64,000 bases of DNA, taken from contig JADJJK010000001.1 of assembly GCA_016706545.1 (NCBI GenBank), positions 1-64,000 on the forward strand, given 5' to 3'. Positions 39,699-48,548 of the stretch are shown in pieces. How positions within the stretch are numbered: position 1 is the stretch's first letter; each line of letters begins with the position of its first letter. Under the pieces are notes generated by a model, which had not been told where the DNA came from, did no database searches, and saw nothing but the letters and a program-made list of their open reading frames with translations. The position numbers and the translations under genes were made by a program. The DNA is from Myxococcales bacterium (GTDB taxonomy: Bacteria > Myxococcota_A > Polyangia > Haliangiales > Haliangiaceae).

Positions 39699-40073
39699 CT
39701 ACTTCTGGTGGTACACCAGCGTCACCGTGGTGCAGCCAGCAGCGGCCTGGCCATCCAGCAGCACCGGCTGGTAGCGCCAGGAGCGGATCTGGCGCTGGAT
39801 CTTGGCGTCATACGCCGCGAACGTGGTGCTGCGCACGACGCGGACCTCGGTGACCACGCCAGCGCGATCGACGCAGACATCGAACACGCCGATGACCGCG
39901 GGCTTGCCGGCGCGCGCGATCTGCGCGGTGGTCAGGTGCTCGGGCATGATGTGGGGATTGCCCTCGACGCGCTGGGGCGCCAGCGAGGTCGCTGGGCCGG
40001 AGCTGGCCGCGGCCGGCGCTGCCAGGGTGGCGAGGACAACCAGCGGGAGGCTACGAGAGAAGAGGTTCTTCAT
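39699..40073 (-). CDS. Exported TonB C-terminal-domain protein
   Basis: The 124-residue protein has a signal peptide (about 1-23, ending AAPAAASS). A single AgmX/TonB-like C-terminal domain follows (GVFDVCVDRAGVVTEVRVV, IRSWRYQPVLLDG, TTVTLVYHQK). It lacks the membrane anchor and proline spacer of true TonB, so it cannot act as a transducer unless tethered by a partner. Longer in-frame starts reach into a repeat region and have no RBS. Substitutes for, or competes with, TonB in the periplasm: inference only. Confidence 0.78.
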   Translation of the reverse strand: MKNLFSRSLPLVVLATLAAPAAASSGPATSLAPQRVEGNPHIMPEHLTTAQIARAGKPAVIGVFDVCVDRAGVVTEVRVVRSTTFAAYDAKIQRQIRSWRYQPVLLDGQAAAGCTTVTLVYHQK

Positions 40074-40159
40074 GCCGCTCGTTTTGCACTCCGCGCCCAC
40101 GCTCGACCACCTCCGCCGCGTGTCAATGCGCGAACGATTCGGTGACGCGCCAACCCGCG

Positions 40160-40290
40160 CCACCAGTGCGCCATCAATGCGTCGGCATTGCATCGGCAAT
40201 GCGTCGGCTGCGGCGAGCTGTGATGGCAATGCGCCGGCAATGCACCGGAGCCGCGCCGGCAATGCGCCAGAGCCAGCGCGGGCCACGACA
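40160..40290. repeat. Imperfect gcaatgcg(t/c)cggc repeats
   Basis: About six irregularly spaced copies of a 10-13-bp word (caatgcgtcggc, ggcaatgcgccggc, ggcaatgcaccgg) on both strands, partly palindromic around gcattgc. It lies between two minus-strand genes. The irregular spacing rules out a CRISPR array. It may form small stems in the transcript. Confidence 0.6.
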
Positions 40291-40298
40291 CGGCGCGG

Positions 40299-41108
40299 TC
40301 AGGCTCGACACGCTCGCGCCACCGCCGCCACCACCGCGTCGGGCGAACAGGCGTACAGGTCAGCGCCGCTGAACGGATTGAGCTCCAGGAGCCGCAGCCC
40401 AGACGCGGTGGCGACCAGGTCCACCACCACCACCGGATCCGCCGTCGAGATCACCGCGGCGAGCTGCTCTGCCAGCGCCACCGCCTCGGCGGGCACGGCG
40501 TCGGCGAGTGACCGCCGGCCCTCCGCTCGATACGCGCTCGCCGCCACCACGCGACCGCCGGCCATCACCAGCCGCCACTCCTGGCCAAGCGACTGCACCG
40601 GCGCCACCACGATCGGCAGCTCGAGATCCTCGTAGTAGAAGCCGTGGTCCAGGTCGGCGGCTCGGAGCCCGCGCAAGGCCACGACCCGTCCGGAGAACGG
40701 CTTGAGCGGGCTCTCTGGCCGGACGAAGATGCGGCCGTCCATCGCCAGCTCGCCGGCGATGCCTTCCGGATCAGCCACCAGCTGGCCGACGGTGGTCATG
40801 AGGTAGCGAGGATTGGCGAGATACGGCTGCGCCTGCTCGGCCCAGGCGCCGTGGCGCAAGCTCGCCACGTCGCAGAACGCGCCAGGTCGCCAGCGCGGCG
40901 ACGCGGCCATGGTCGCCGCCAGCTCCAGGCTCCCGTGGAACATCACCGGGGCCTGATCGTCGAGCTCCTGCGCGAGCTGCTCGCCGTGCTCCAGCGACCG
41001 CGAGAGGTCATCTCGCCACGCGATGACCTGGTGACCGGCGCGGACCGCCGCCTCCGCCAGCGGCGGCGCGCCAGCGCCGAAGACCCCGGGCTCGAGGATC
41101 CAGCGCAT
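40299..41108 (-). CDS. ATP-grasp domain protein (DUF4343-like)
   Basis: About 269 residues from the ATG at 41108; a GTG start 9 codons upstream also fits. The last two thirds have the ATP-grasp pattern: GRIFVRPESPLKPFSG, a linker EDLELPIVVAPV, QEWRLVMAGGRVVAAS, and a closing ELNPFSGADLYAC with the Asn-Pro metal site. DUF4343 proteins are small ATP-grasp ligases of unknown substrate. No carrier or partner gene is obvious nearby. Confidence 0.8.
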   Translation of the reverse strand: MRWILEPGVFGAGAPPLAEAAVRAGHQVIAWRDDLSRSLEHGEQLAQELDDQAPVMFHGSLELAATMAASPRWRPGAFCDVASLRHGAWAEQAQPYLANPRYLMTTVGQLVADPEGIAGELAMDGRIFVRPESPLKPFSGRVVALRGLRAADLDHGFYYEDLELPIVVAPVQSLGQEWRLVMAGGRVVAASAYRAEGRRSLADAVPAEAVALAEQLAAVISTADPVVVVDLVATASGLRLLELNPFSGADLYACSPDAVVAAVARACRA

Positions 41109-41128
41109 CGCGCCAGAGCGTCCGTGGC

Positions 41129-42070
41129 TCACGGCGCAGCCTTCGGCGTCGCCGATGGCGACGGCGTCGGCGATGCTGGCGTTGGCGATGCTGGCGTCGG
41201 CGGCGTACACGCGGCGACCACGCCTGCTGCGCAAGCGCCTTGCAGGAGCGCCGCGCCGCGCGCGGCGTCCTTGGCCACGACGACCCCCTCGAGATAGAAC
41301 AAGCCCAGGTTGTAGCAGGCCGCCTGCAGCTTGCCGTCACACGCCCGCCGGACCAGCGCGACGCCCCGCTCGAGATCCTTGGCCACGCCCGCGCCCATGA
41401 CGTACGACAGCCCCAGGCCGCCGCAGCCCGGCAGGTTGCCGCCGTCGCAGCCGCGCGCAAACAGCGCCACTGCCTTCTGAGGGTTGTCTTCGCCGGCGAG
41501 GCCGTTGGCGAAGTACACGCCCAGGTTGGTGCAAGCTGGCGGCTCCCCCAGATCGCAGGCGCGCTGGTAGTGGGTGGCCGCGAGCGTCAGATCCCGCGCT
41601 TGGCCGATGCCGCGCTCGTAGCACACCGCCAGGTTGTAGCAGCCGACGCCGAAGCCACCGTCACACGCCTTGCGATACAGGCTCGCCGCGAGCGGCTCGT
41701 CCTTGTCGACGCCGCTGCCGTCTTGATAGGAGACGCCCAGGTTGTAGCAGCTCCGGCTGTGGCCGCCGTCGCAGCCGCGTTGGTACAGCGCCGAGGCGCG
41801 CGCCGGATCTCGGGCCACTGCGTCGCCCGCGTCGTACAGCGAGCCAAGGCTCGCGCAAGCGTCGAGCACGCCCGCGTCACAGGAGCGGCCAAGCCGCGCC
41901 GCTTCGGACTCCACAGGCAGCGCGCCGACCGCGCCAGGCGCCGCGGTGGACGACGCTCGCGCACCGCACCCTGCGACGCTCGCGACGACCCCGCTGGCGA
42001 AGCCCGCGATCACGAGCCACGCCAGGAAACCGCCCTGCGATGCGACAATGCAAGAGATGGGACGCGCCAT
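41129..42070 (-). CDS. Sel1-repeat (HcpA-like) lipoprotein
   Basis: The 313-residue protein has a signal sequence with an SVAGCGARA lipobox. It then has six to seven Sel1-like repeats of 36 residues (about 65-290), each with GD/GG, a CYNLG or CTNLG helix and a second Cys (DGGHSRSCYNLGVSYQDG is one, cited in part). The paired Cys in each repeat match Helicobacter-type HcpA proteins, where they form disulfides. The end is a Thr/Pro/Ala repeat tail. Periplasmic or outer-membrane scaffold role is the family expectation. Confidence 0.87.
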   Translation of the reverse strand: MARPISCIVASQGGFLAWLVIAGFASGVVASVAGCGARASSTAAPGAVGALPVESEAARLGRSCDAGVLDACASLGSLYDAGDAVARDPARASALYQRGCDGGHSRSCYNLGVSYQDGSGVDKDEPLAASLYRKACDGGFGVGCYNLAVCYERGIGQARDLTLAATHYQRACDLGEPPACTNLGVYFANGLAGEDNPQKAVALFARGCDGGNLPGCGGLGLSYVMGAGVAKDLERGVALVRRACDGKLQAACYNLGLFYLEGVVVAKDAARGAALLQGACAAGVVAACTPPTPASPTPASPTPSPSATPKAAP

Positions 42071-42136
42071 GGGCTCTCTGGGTAAGACGAAACCGCGCGC
42101 GCCACAACCTGGCTGCCGCGGATTTTGCCGCGGCCG

Positions 42137-43507
42137 CTACACCGCCTCGGAGACCGAGGTCATGTGGAAGTCATGCGAGCGCAGGAGCGGCGCGCGCAGC
42201 CGCCGCCCCCCGTCGATGGCGACGACCTGCGTCGCGCCGAGGCCGTCGCAGCGCGCCAGGAGCTCTACCGGCGAGTGGTTGAAGCGGAAGTTCTGCACCG
42301 GCCCCACCAGCGCGCCGCGCTCGATCAGGAAGACCCCATCGCGGGTCAGGCCGGTGACCTGGAGCGAGGTGGGATCGAGCAAGCCCAGATAGAAGAAGCG
42401 GGTGATGAGCAGCCCGCGATCGATCCCGCGAATGAGCTGGTCGCGCGTGGCCGTGCCACCTTCGAGCCTCATGCCCTCGGGCCAGCCGGTCAGCGGCTGG
42501 CCGCTCTTGGCGGCCCAGGAGCGGTCGGTGGCCATGCGCGCGAGCACGCCGCGATCGATCCAGGTGGTCGGCGCCTGCGGCACACCCTCGGCGTCGAAGG
42601 CGCGGCCATCCGCCGCGTAGTCCGCCGGATCCGAGGCCACCGTGATGGACTCCGGCAGCACGCGCTGTCCCAGCCGCCCGCCGAAGCCGCCCGCGCTGCC
42701 CGCACCGCCAGCGCCGCCCGCGCGCTGCGAGAGCCAGGAGCTGCCCTCGTGGGCGGAGCGCGCGTCGATCGACTCGGTGAGGAAACGCACCAGCGCCGCG
42801 GTGGCCGCTGGCTCCAGCACCACGCTGTAGCGGCCGGGCGCGAGCCGCGCTGGCCGCGCCGAGGCCTGCGCCTTGGCGATGGCGGTGCTCGCCAGCGCCG
42901 CCGGCTGCAGCTCCGCCGCGCGGTGCGACGCGGCGCCCGCCCAGCCCGAGCCGTCTCCGTCGCGGGTGCGCGCCGAGCAGGAGCAAGCCAGCCGGGTGCG
43001 CTCGTCGTGGACCCACAGGCCTGCGCTGGTGGCCAGCGAGGTGGACAGGCGCGCGTGCTGGTAGAAGCCCGCCAGCACCACCCCCGCCGCCTCCGCCAGC
43101 GCGAGCGCTTGCTTTATCGCCGCGGCGCGCCCCGCCGCGCCGAGCCGCGCAGCTTCCGCGTCCACCGCCCCCAGGCTGGCCAGGTAACGCTGCGGCCCGA
43201 GCGGCGGCAACACGTCCGGACTCGGCGGAGAGAGCCGCGCCAGGCGGGCCGCGCGCGCCACCACGTCGGCGACTCCGGCGGCGCCGAGCTGGTTGGTGGA
43301 GGCGGCGGCGCGACGCTGGCCAAACGAGATCGCCACCTCCAGCGTCACCTCCTCGCTGTCTACCACCTGCGTCACCTCGCCCACCGCGAAGCGGGTGTTG
43401 CCGCCATGCGCGGAGGTCAGCGTCACCGAAGCGCTGGCCCCCGATAGCCGCGCCGCCTCCGCCAGCGCGAGGCGACAGATCCGCCGGGCCGCCGTCGCGG
43501 TCAGCAC
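42137..43507 (-). CDS. pmbA: TldE/PmbA-type subunit of the TldD/TldE protease
   Basis: About 456 residues from a GTG at 43507. The open frame extends into the 24-bp repeat upstream, whose Arg/Cys-rich product is unlikely to be translated. It has the TldD/PmbA fold: an N-terminal alpha/beta domain (about 10-190) and a C-terminal domain with RFLTESIDARSAHEGSSWLS, a FDAEGVPQAPTTWIDRGVL core and a late RFNHSPVELLARCDGLG region. It lacks HExxxH, as normal for the non-zinc TldE subunit. It works with TldD, encoded just upstream, to degrade unfolded or modified peptides. Confidence 0.88.
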   Translation of the reverse strand: MLTATAARRICRLALAEAARLSGASASVTLTSAHGGNTRFAVGEVTQVVDSEEVTLEVAISFGQRRAAASTNQLGAAGVADVVARAARLARLSPPSPDVLPPLGPQRYLASLGAVDAEAARLGAAGRAAAIKQALALAEAAGVVLAGFYQHARLSTSLATSAGLWVHDERTRLACSCSARTRDGDGSGWAGAASHRAAELQPAALASTAIAKAQASARPARLAPGRYSVVLEPAATAALVRFLTESIDARSAHEGSSWLSQRAGGAGGAGSAGGFGGRLGQRVLPESITVASDPADYAADGRAFDAEGVPQAPTTWIDRGVLARMATDRSWAAKSGQPLTGWPEGMRLEGGTATRDQLIRGIDRGLLITRFFYLGLLDPTSLQVTGLTRDGVFLIERGALVGPVQNFRFNHSPVELLARCDGLGATQVVAIDGGRRLRAPLLRSHDFHMTSVSEAV

Positions 43508-43529
43508 GTCGCCGCCCCGCCGCACGCAT

Positions 43530-43601
43530 CGCCGCACGCAGCGCCGCGCGGCCCGCCGCACGCAGCGCCGCGCTGCCCGCCGCACGCAGCGCCGCGCTGG
43601 C
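43530..43601. repeat. Three 24-bp tandem copies upstream of pmbA
   Basis: Three near-identical copies of a 24-bp unit (beginning cgccgcacgcagcgccgcg) plus a 12-bp partial copy fill the space between tldD and pmbA. Because it lies next to the start codon, copy number could alter spacing and translation of pmbA. Confidence 0.85.
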
Positions 43602-43625
43602 CACCGCCCTTGGCCTCGCGACGCA

Positions 43626-45191
43626 TCACCGGGCCCCCGCGGTGGCCAGCACCGCGACCCCGCGCACCCGCACCGGCGGCGTACCGTGACTGACCGGGTT
43701 CATCTGCGCCGGCTCGCCCTTGCCATCGCGCAGCGCGCCGCCGAGCCGCCACGATGCCGGGCCGCCGATCAGATCGCAGGCGTTCCAGAACGCCACCGTG
43801 CTCGCCTGATACGCGGCGTCGCGCACCATGCGGACCTTCTTGCCGTGGCGGATCTCCCAGAAGAGCTGCCCGCCGAACTGAAAGTTTCGCCGCTGGTGAT
43901 CAATCGACCACGAGCCGTCCCCGATGACGAGCAGGCCGTCGTCGGTAGCCGCGATCAGATCCTCCAGCGACAGCGCTCGCGCCCCGGGCGCCAGCGACAC
44001 GTTGGGCATGCGCTGAAACGGGAACGAGCGATAGCTGTCGGCGTAGCTCGTGCCGCGCGAGGCCCGCTCGCCGATCCACGCCGCCTGCTCGCGGGTGGTC
44101 TGAAACCCCACCAGCACGCCATCTCGCACCAGGTCCCAGCGGCCACCGGGGACGCCGTCGTCATCGTAGCCGGCGGTGGCGAGCCCGCCCGGCGTGGTCT
44201 TGTCGGCGTAGAACGTGAGGTGCGGCGCCGCGATCCGCAGCGTGCCTAGCTGCGCGGGCGTGGCAAACGAGGTGCCGGCGAAGTTGGCCTCGAAGCCCAG
44301 CGCGCGATCGAGCTCCGTGGAGTGGCCGATGGACTCGTGGATGGTGAGCCACAGGTTCGACGGGTCGAGCACCAGGTCGCGAGGGCCCGCGGTGACCACC
44401 GGCGCGCGCAGCTTCTCTCGCGCCTCCTCCACGAGCTGGCGGGCGTCGGCCAGAAGCGGCGCGCCCTCCACGTACTCCCAGCCCGCCTGCCGCGGCGGCA
44501 GATCATGCTTGCGCGAGGCCACGACGCCCAGGCGCTCGTCGAGCACCGTGACCTCGGCGCCAGGATCCACCCGCACCAGGTGCTGCTCCAGGTAGCTGCC
44601 CTCGGAGGAAGCCAGCAGCTTCCACTCGGACAGCCCCTCGTAGTGGCCCTGGAACATGCACGAGCCCGGCCCGCGGCGAGCCGCGGCGCTCATGGCCAGG
44701 AGGAGCTCGGCCTTGTCCTCCAGCGAGATCTTGAACGGATCTTTGGTCAGCGGCGTCTGCCACACGTCGACGTGGGCCGGCTCCGGGGCCAGCGCCACCG
44801 GCCGCCGCCGCAGCGATGCGTGCGCCCGCGCCACCTCCACCGCGCGCCGCGCCACCCGCGCGGCGTTGTCCACGGTGACCTGCGGCGACCCCGCGAAGCC
44901 CCAGGCGCCGTCGGCGATGACTCGCACGCCCACGCCGTACTCCTCGTCGGAGGACACCGCCACCACCGCGTCGTCCCGCACGTCCACTCGCTCCGACCGC
45001 CGCCGCACCAGCCGGACGTCGGCGTAGCTCGCGCCGGCGGCCTTGGCCGCCGACAGCGCCCGCTTGACCACCGCGTCCTTCGCCGGCTCGGTGAGCAACT
45101 CGCGCGCCGCAGCCGGCGCCGCGCGCAGCGAGATCAAGGCCGCGCTGCACAGGCCACCCTTGACCAGCGCCCGGCGAGAGAAGGCCGACAT
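43626..45191 (-). CDS. tldD: TldD-type metalloprotease subunit with Tat-like signal
   Basis: About 521 residues from the ATG at 45191; an ATG at 45203 is an alternative. The N-terminus has SRRALVKGG followed by a hydrophobic run to APAAA, which fits a twin-arginine signal. TldD is normally cytoplasmic, so an exported form is notable. The zinc site is HESIGHSTELD (HExxxH), with the third ligand region expected in the later GDGSWSIDHQ part. It forms a heterodimer with the TldE encoded next. Export would place the complex in the periplasm, but pmbA as called lacks an obvious matching signal. Confidence 0.88.
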   Translation of the reverse strand: MSAFSRRALVKGGLCSAALISLRAAPAAARELLTEPAKDAVVKRALSAAKAAGASYADVRLVRRRSERVDVRDDAVVAVSSDEEYGVGVRVIADGAWGFAGSPQVTVDNAARVARRAVEVARAHASLRRRPVALAPEPAHVDVWQTPLTKDPFKISLEDKAELLLAMSAAARRGPGSCMFQGHYEGLSEWKLLASSEGSYLEQHLVRVDPGAEVTVLDERLGVVASRKHDLPPRQAGWEYVEGAPLLADARQLVEEAREKLRAPVVTAGPRDLVLDPSNLWLTIHESIGHSTELDRALGFEANFAGTSFATPAQLGTLRIAAPHLTFYADKTTPGGLATAGYDDDGVPGGRWDLVRDGVLVGFQTTREQAAWIGERASRGTSYADSYRSFPFQRMPNVSLAPGARALSLEDLIAATDDGLLVIGDGSWSIDHQRRNFQFGGQLFWEIRHGKKVRMVRDAAYQASTVAFWNACDLIGGPASWRLGGALRDGKGEPAQMNPVSHGTPPVRVRGVAVLATAGAR

Positions 45192-45269
45192 GACAAGGAG
45201 CATAGCGCCGCCGCGACCTCGCAGGGATGGCAAGTCCGCCTGGATCGCGTTTGTCTGGTCTCCGGCGGG

Positions 45270-46355
45270 CTACCCTGCTGCAGACGGCGCAGACGGCGCA
45301 GACGGCGCCGTGGCCGCAGCCGCCGCGGTGACGCCCCCGCCGAGGTCCCCCTGACCGTCGGTGCCAAGCTGCAGCACCTCCTTGGCCAGGCGCAGGACCA
45401 GCGGCCCGGCGAGAAAGCCCCAGGTGCCGATCAGCAGGATGCCGCCGAGCATGGACAGGAGCACCATGAACGCCGGGAGCTGCAGGCTGGCGCGGCGCGA
45501 CAGCAGCGGGCGAAACACGTTGTCGATGGTGCCGATGAGGCCCACCCCCAGCACGACCAGCACGATCGCCGCGGTGTGACGCTCCGTGAACGCCAGGCCG
45601 GCGGCGACCGGGAGCCACACCAGCGCGCTGCCGAGATTGGGAACGATCGAGGCGACGATGGTCAGCGCCCCCAGCACGATGGGGCGGGGGACGCCCAGCG
45701 CGACGAAGATCACCGCGGCTGCGACCCCCTGGATGAAGCCGGCGCCGAGCACGCCCACGAACAACCCGCGCCCGGTCTCGTGGAAGGCGTCGCCGAGCCG
45801 CGCCAGCACCGGCGACGACAGCGGCGCGTGGCGCACCAGCCAGGCGTGGAGCCCTGGCCCATCCGCGAGCACCGCGTACAGGGTGACGATGAACACCACG
45901 ATGCCGAGCAAGGCCTTGACCGCCACCGAGGAGACGCCGCGAAAGACCGACCAGGCGCGCGCCCCGTGCTCGGTCACCAGCTCGCTGAGGGACGGCGTGC
46001 TGCCCGGCTCGTTGTGCGCGACCAGCCCGCGCAGGAAGGACTGCGCCTCCTGGGAGCCAAGCATGCGCTCCACGAGCTGCAGCGCGTCGCTCGCCACCAC
46101 CGACGCCAGCGCGGCGAGCGGCGCGACGATGAGCACCACCGTGAGCACGGTGAGCACCGCGGCCGTGTGCTGGCGCTCCCCGGTGGCCCGGCGAAACGGC
46201 CGCACCCAGCGCCGCAGCGCGGTGCCCATCCACACCGCCAGCACCAGCGCCGGCCAGAACGGCAACAGCACCGCCGCCGCAGCGCCTAGCGCCACCCACT
46301 TGAGCGCCAGGAGCCGCAGCGGGAGCGCGGGAGCAGGAGGCGGAGCGGCGGTCAC
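45270..46355 (-). CDS. AI-2E family membrane transporter
   Basis: About 361 residues from a GTG at 46355; an ATG at 46433 inside a 9-bp repeat is another start. It has about eight hydrophobic helices with a central polar region (about 110-160). Family marks are GVLGAGFIQGVAAAVIFVALG, IVPNLGSALVWLP, and IDNVFRPLLSRR near the end. AI-2E proteins export diverse compounds; the name does not prove autoinducer transport. The tail is an Ala/Pro repeat (APSAPSAPSA). Confidence 0.85.
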   Translation of the reverse strand: MTAAPPPAPALPLRLLALKWVALGAAAAVLLPFWPALVLAVWMGTALRRWVRPFRRATGERQHTAAVLTVLTVVLIVAPLAALASVVASDALQLVERMLGSQEAQSFLRGLVAHNEPGSTPSLSELVTEHGARAWSVFRGVSSVAVKALLGIVVFIVTLYAVLADGPGLHAWLVRHAPLSSPVLARLGDAFHETGRGLFVGVLGAGFIQGVAAAVIFVALGVPRPIVLGALTIVASIVPNLGSALVWLPVAAGLAFTERHTAAIVLVVLGVGLIGTIDNVFRPLLSRRASLQLPAFMVLLSMLGGILLIGTWGFLAGPLVLRLAKEVLQLGTDGQGDLGGGVTAAAAATAPSAPSAPSAAG

Positions 46356-46420
46356 GTCGCTACGCTCGCACGCTGGCTGACCTGGAGCAACGGCTCCCGC
46401 GGGTCCTGCGACGCGCTCGC

Positions 46421-46451
46421 GCCATCGCGCCATCGCGCCATCGCGCCATCG
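46421..46451. repeat. 9-bp tandem repeat gccatcgcg
   Basis: About 3.5 copies between the AI-2E and TetR genes. They overlap the alternative start of the AI-2E gene. Confidence 0.8.
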
Positions 46452-46459
46452 GGCCCTGG

Positions 46460-47146
46460 CTATTGCGAGCCCGCGCCTTGCACGCGCGCCGCGAAGCGAA
46501 ACAAGTGCTCGCGGATCATCTCGCCCAGGCTCTCTTGCAGCGCGCGGTCGACCTCACGCGAGGGCGTCTTGCCCAGCGCCCCCACCAGCGCGGGCTTGCC
46601 CACCGTGTAGCCATACGCGGTGGACACCGCGATGAGCAACATGCGCTCCACCTCGGGCACCAGCGCCACCGCCGGCGCGCCGGTGGCCTCCGCGATCGCG
46701 GTGGCAAGCTGCTCGGCCACCTGGCGCAGCCCCTTTTGGCGCAGCGGAAAGAAGTCGGCGGCGGCGCTGCGCTCGGTGGCCAGGACCCACATCCACAGCC
46801 GCTTGTAGACCGGCTCCTCCAGCGAATCGAACAGCATGGTCAGCAGCTCGCCAGGTCGCGACAGCGCAGACGGCTCGGCCATCCGCGCCAGCATCCGCTC
46901 TCGCAGCGCCACCACCCGCTGCTCCAGCACCGCATCCACCAGCCCGCCGAACGTCCCGAAGTAGTGGGTCACCAGCGCGTGGCTGACCCCCGCCTCCTCC
47001 GCGATCTCCTTGAGCCCGACCGCGTCCGCGTGGGACTTGGCGAACACCCGCTCTGCAGCCTGGAGGATCTCCTGCCGCGCCTCCGTGGGGAGACGCCGGC
47101 GGCGCGGCGCGCGGGGCGCTGACTCGCGTGGGGCCGAAGGCGACAT
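46460..47146 (-). CDS. TetR-family transcriptional regulator
   Basis: About 228 residues from the ATG at 47146. An N-terminal helix-turn-helix (about 22-66) has EARQEILQAAERVFAKSHA and EIAEEAGVSHALVTHYFG (cited in parts). The C-terminal ligand domain is helical and resembles fatty-acid/aromatic sensing TetR proteins. The open frame continues upstream through AT-rich DNA. It follows the acyl-CoA dehydrogenase gene in the same direction, so that gene or the transporter may be its target. An inverted repeat that could be its own operator is at 47167-47178. Confidence 0.88.
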   Translation of the reverse strand: MSPSAPRESAPRAPRRRRLPTEARQEILQAAERVFAKSHADAVGLKEIAEEAGVSHALVTHYFGTFGGLVDAVLEQRVVALRERMLARMAEPSALSRPGELLTMLFDSLEEPVYKRLWMWVLATERSAAADFFPLRQKGLRQVAEQLATAIAEATGAPAVALVPEVERMLLIAVSTAYGYTVGKPALVGALGKTPSREVDRALQESLGEMIREHLFRFAARVQGAGSQ

Positions 47147-47166
47147 CTTCTCAGGAGGCCTGAATT

Positions 47167-47178
47167 CATTCACGAATG
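47167..47178. promoter_or_regulatory. Candidate TetR operator in an AT-rich leader
   Basis: Arms CATTC and GAATG are separated by 2 bp, lying 21 bp upstream of the TetR start. The surrounding 47155-47265 is AT-rich compared with the chromosome, as expected of a promoter. Short arms make this tentative. Confidence 0.3.
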
Positions 47179-47280
47179 CAATGTTCGCCATTATTTTCAT
47201 ACTGACAACAAAATCAGGCGCCTCGAAGCACGACAATAGTCATCTACGATATGCATCATTTCCCTGCCTCGCAGCCCTGC

Positions 47281-47324
47281 GCACGCCCCGCGCACGCCCC
47301 GCGCACGCCCCGCGCACGCCCCGC
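47281..47324. repeat. 11-bp tandem repeat gcacgccccgc, four copies
   Basis: Exact copies between the acyl-CoA dehydrogenase stop and the TetR promoter region. An 11-bp period matches about one helical turn. Confidence 0.88.
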
Positions 47325-47325
47325 G

Positions 47326-48468
47326 CTAGTAGCCTTCCACCTTGGCGATGATCTCGTTCATGATCTCGCGGGTGCCGCCGCCGATGGGATAGAGGCGAGC
47401 GTCTCGAAAGAGCCGCTCCACCACTGACTCACGCATGTAGCCGTAGCCACCGTGTAGCTGCACCGCCGCGTCGACGACGAAGGAGCACATGTCCGTGGCG
47501 GTGTTCTTGGCCATCGCGGCGAGCTGCGGGACCTGCTCGCCGCGCAAGACGCGCGTGATGACCTCCCCGGTGAGCGCCCGCGCGGCGGCCAGGCGCGTGG
47601 CCATGTCCGCCAGGCGGTGCCGGGTCACCTGAAAGCCGGTGAGCGGCTTGCCAAACGCGGTCCGCATCTTGGCGTAGGCCACCGCCTCACGGTGGGCAAG
47701 CTCGGCGATCGCCACGCACTGCGAGGCAAGCATCAGGCGCTCGGCGGCGAAGTTGCTCATGACGATGGGGAACGCCCCGTGCTCCGGCCCGATGCGGTTG
47801 GCCACCGGGACCCTGCATCCGTCAAAATGCAGCTCCGCGGTGTCGGACGCCCACCACCCGGTCTTCTTGAGCTTCCTGCCCACCGTGAACCCGGGCGTGC
47901 CGGCCTCGATCACCAGCAGCGAGACGCCGCCGTGGCCAGGGCCACCGGTGCGCACCGCGGTGGTCACGAAGTCCGCGCGCACCCCCGAGGTGATGAAGGT
48001 CTTCTCGCCGGTGACCAGGTAGCTGTCCCCGTCGCGCACCGCGGTGGTGCGCAGCGCCGCCACGTCGCTGCCGCCGCCCGGCTCGGTCACCGCCAGCGCC
48101 GCCACCTTGCCCTCGCGCAGCACCGGCTCCACGAAGCGTTGCTGCTGCTCCGCGGTGCCCACCCGCATGATCGGCGGCAGGGCGATGCCGTGGCTGCCCA
48201 GCCCCACCACCGTCCCCACGGACTTGCCCGCGAGGATCAGCTCCTCGGCCACCGCCAGCGTGTGCCCCAGATCCCCGCCTTGCCCTCCCACGTGCTCCGG
48301 GTAACCGATGCCGGTGAGCCCCGCAGCCGCGGCGCTCGCGTACAGCGCTCGCGGGAACTCCTCCTCCTCCTCCCACTGTGCCGCCCAGGGCGCGATCTGC
48401 GCCTCGGCGAACTGTCGCGCCTTGCGGCGCAGCAGCGCGTGGTCCTGCGACTCGAAGAGGTAAGCCAT
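47326..48468 (-). CDS. Acyl-CoA dehydrogenase
   Basis: The 380-residue protein has the full ACAD fold. AVTEPGGGSDVAAL (about 125-138) is the FAD/substrate signature, with FITSGVRADFVTTAVRTG in the beta domain. The last domain has RTAFGKPLTGFQV, the QLHGGYGYMRESVVERLFRDAR region with a Glu at the usual catalytic place region, and a GGGTREIMNEIIAK end. It oxidises acyl-CoA to enoyl-CoA and passes electrons to ETF. Chain-length preference cannot be read. The following TetR gene is the likely regulator, and a link to the carboxylase genes in leucine breakdown is possible. Confidence 0.9.
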   Translation of the reverse strand: MAYLFESQDHALLRRKARQFAEAQIAPWAAQWEEEEEFPRALYASAAAAGLTGIGYPEHVGGQGGDLGHTLAVAEELILAGKSVGTVVGLGSHGIALPPIMRVGTAEQQQRFVEPVLREGKVAALAVTEPGGGSDVAALRTTAVRDGDSYLVTGEKTFITSGVRADFVTTAVRTGGPGHGGVSLLVIEAGTPGFTVGRKLKKTGWWASDTAELHFDGCRVPVANRIGPEHGAFPIVMSNFAAERLMLASQCVAIAELAHREAVAYAKMRTAFGKPLTGFQVTRHRLADMATRLAAARALTGEVITRVLRGEQVPQLAAMAKNTATDMCSFVVDAAVQLHGGYGYMRESVVERLFRDARLYPIGGGTREIMNEIIAKVEGY

Positions 48469-48548
48469 GATGCGATCATCATGCGCGAGGGGCCAACGCC
48501 CGGCAACCGCCGCGACACGCCCGCCCCCAAGCCGTGATACCAAGAGCC

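Noticed and set aside
40160..40290. CRISPR-like look of short repeats
   Set aside because: Unit length is 10-13 bp with irregular spacing and no unique spacers; no cas genes nearby.
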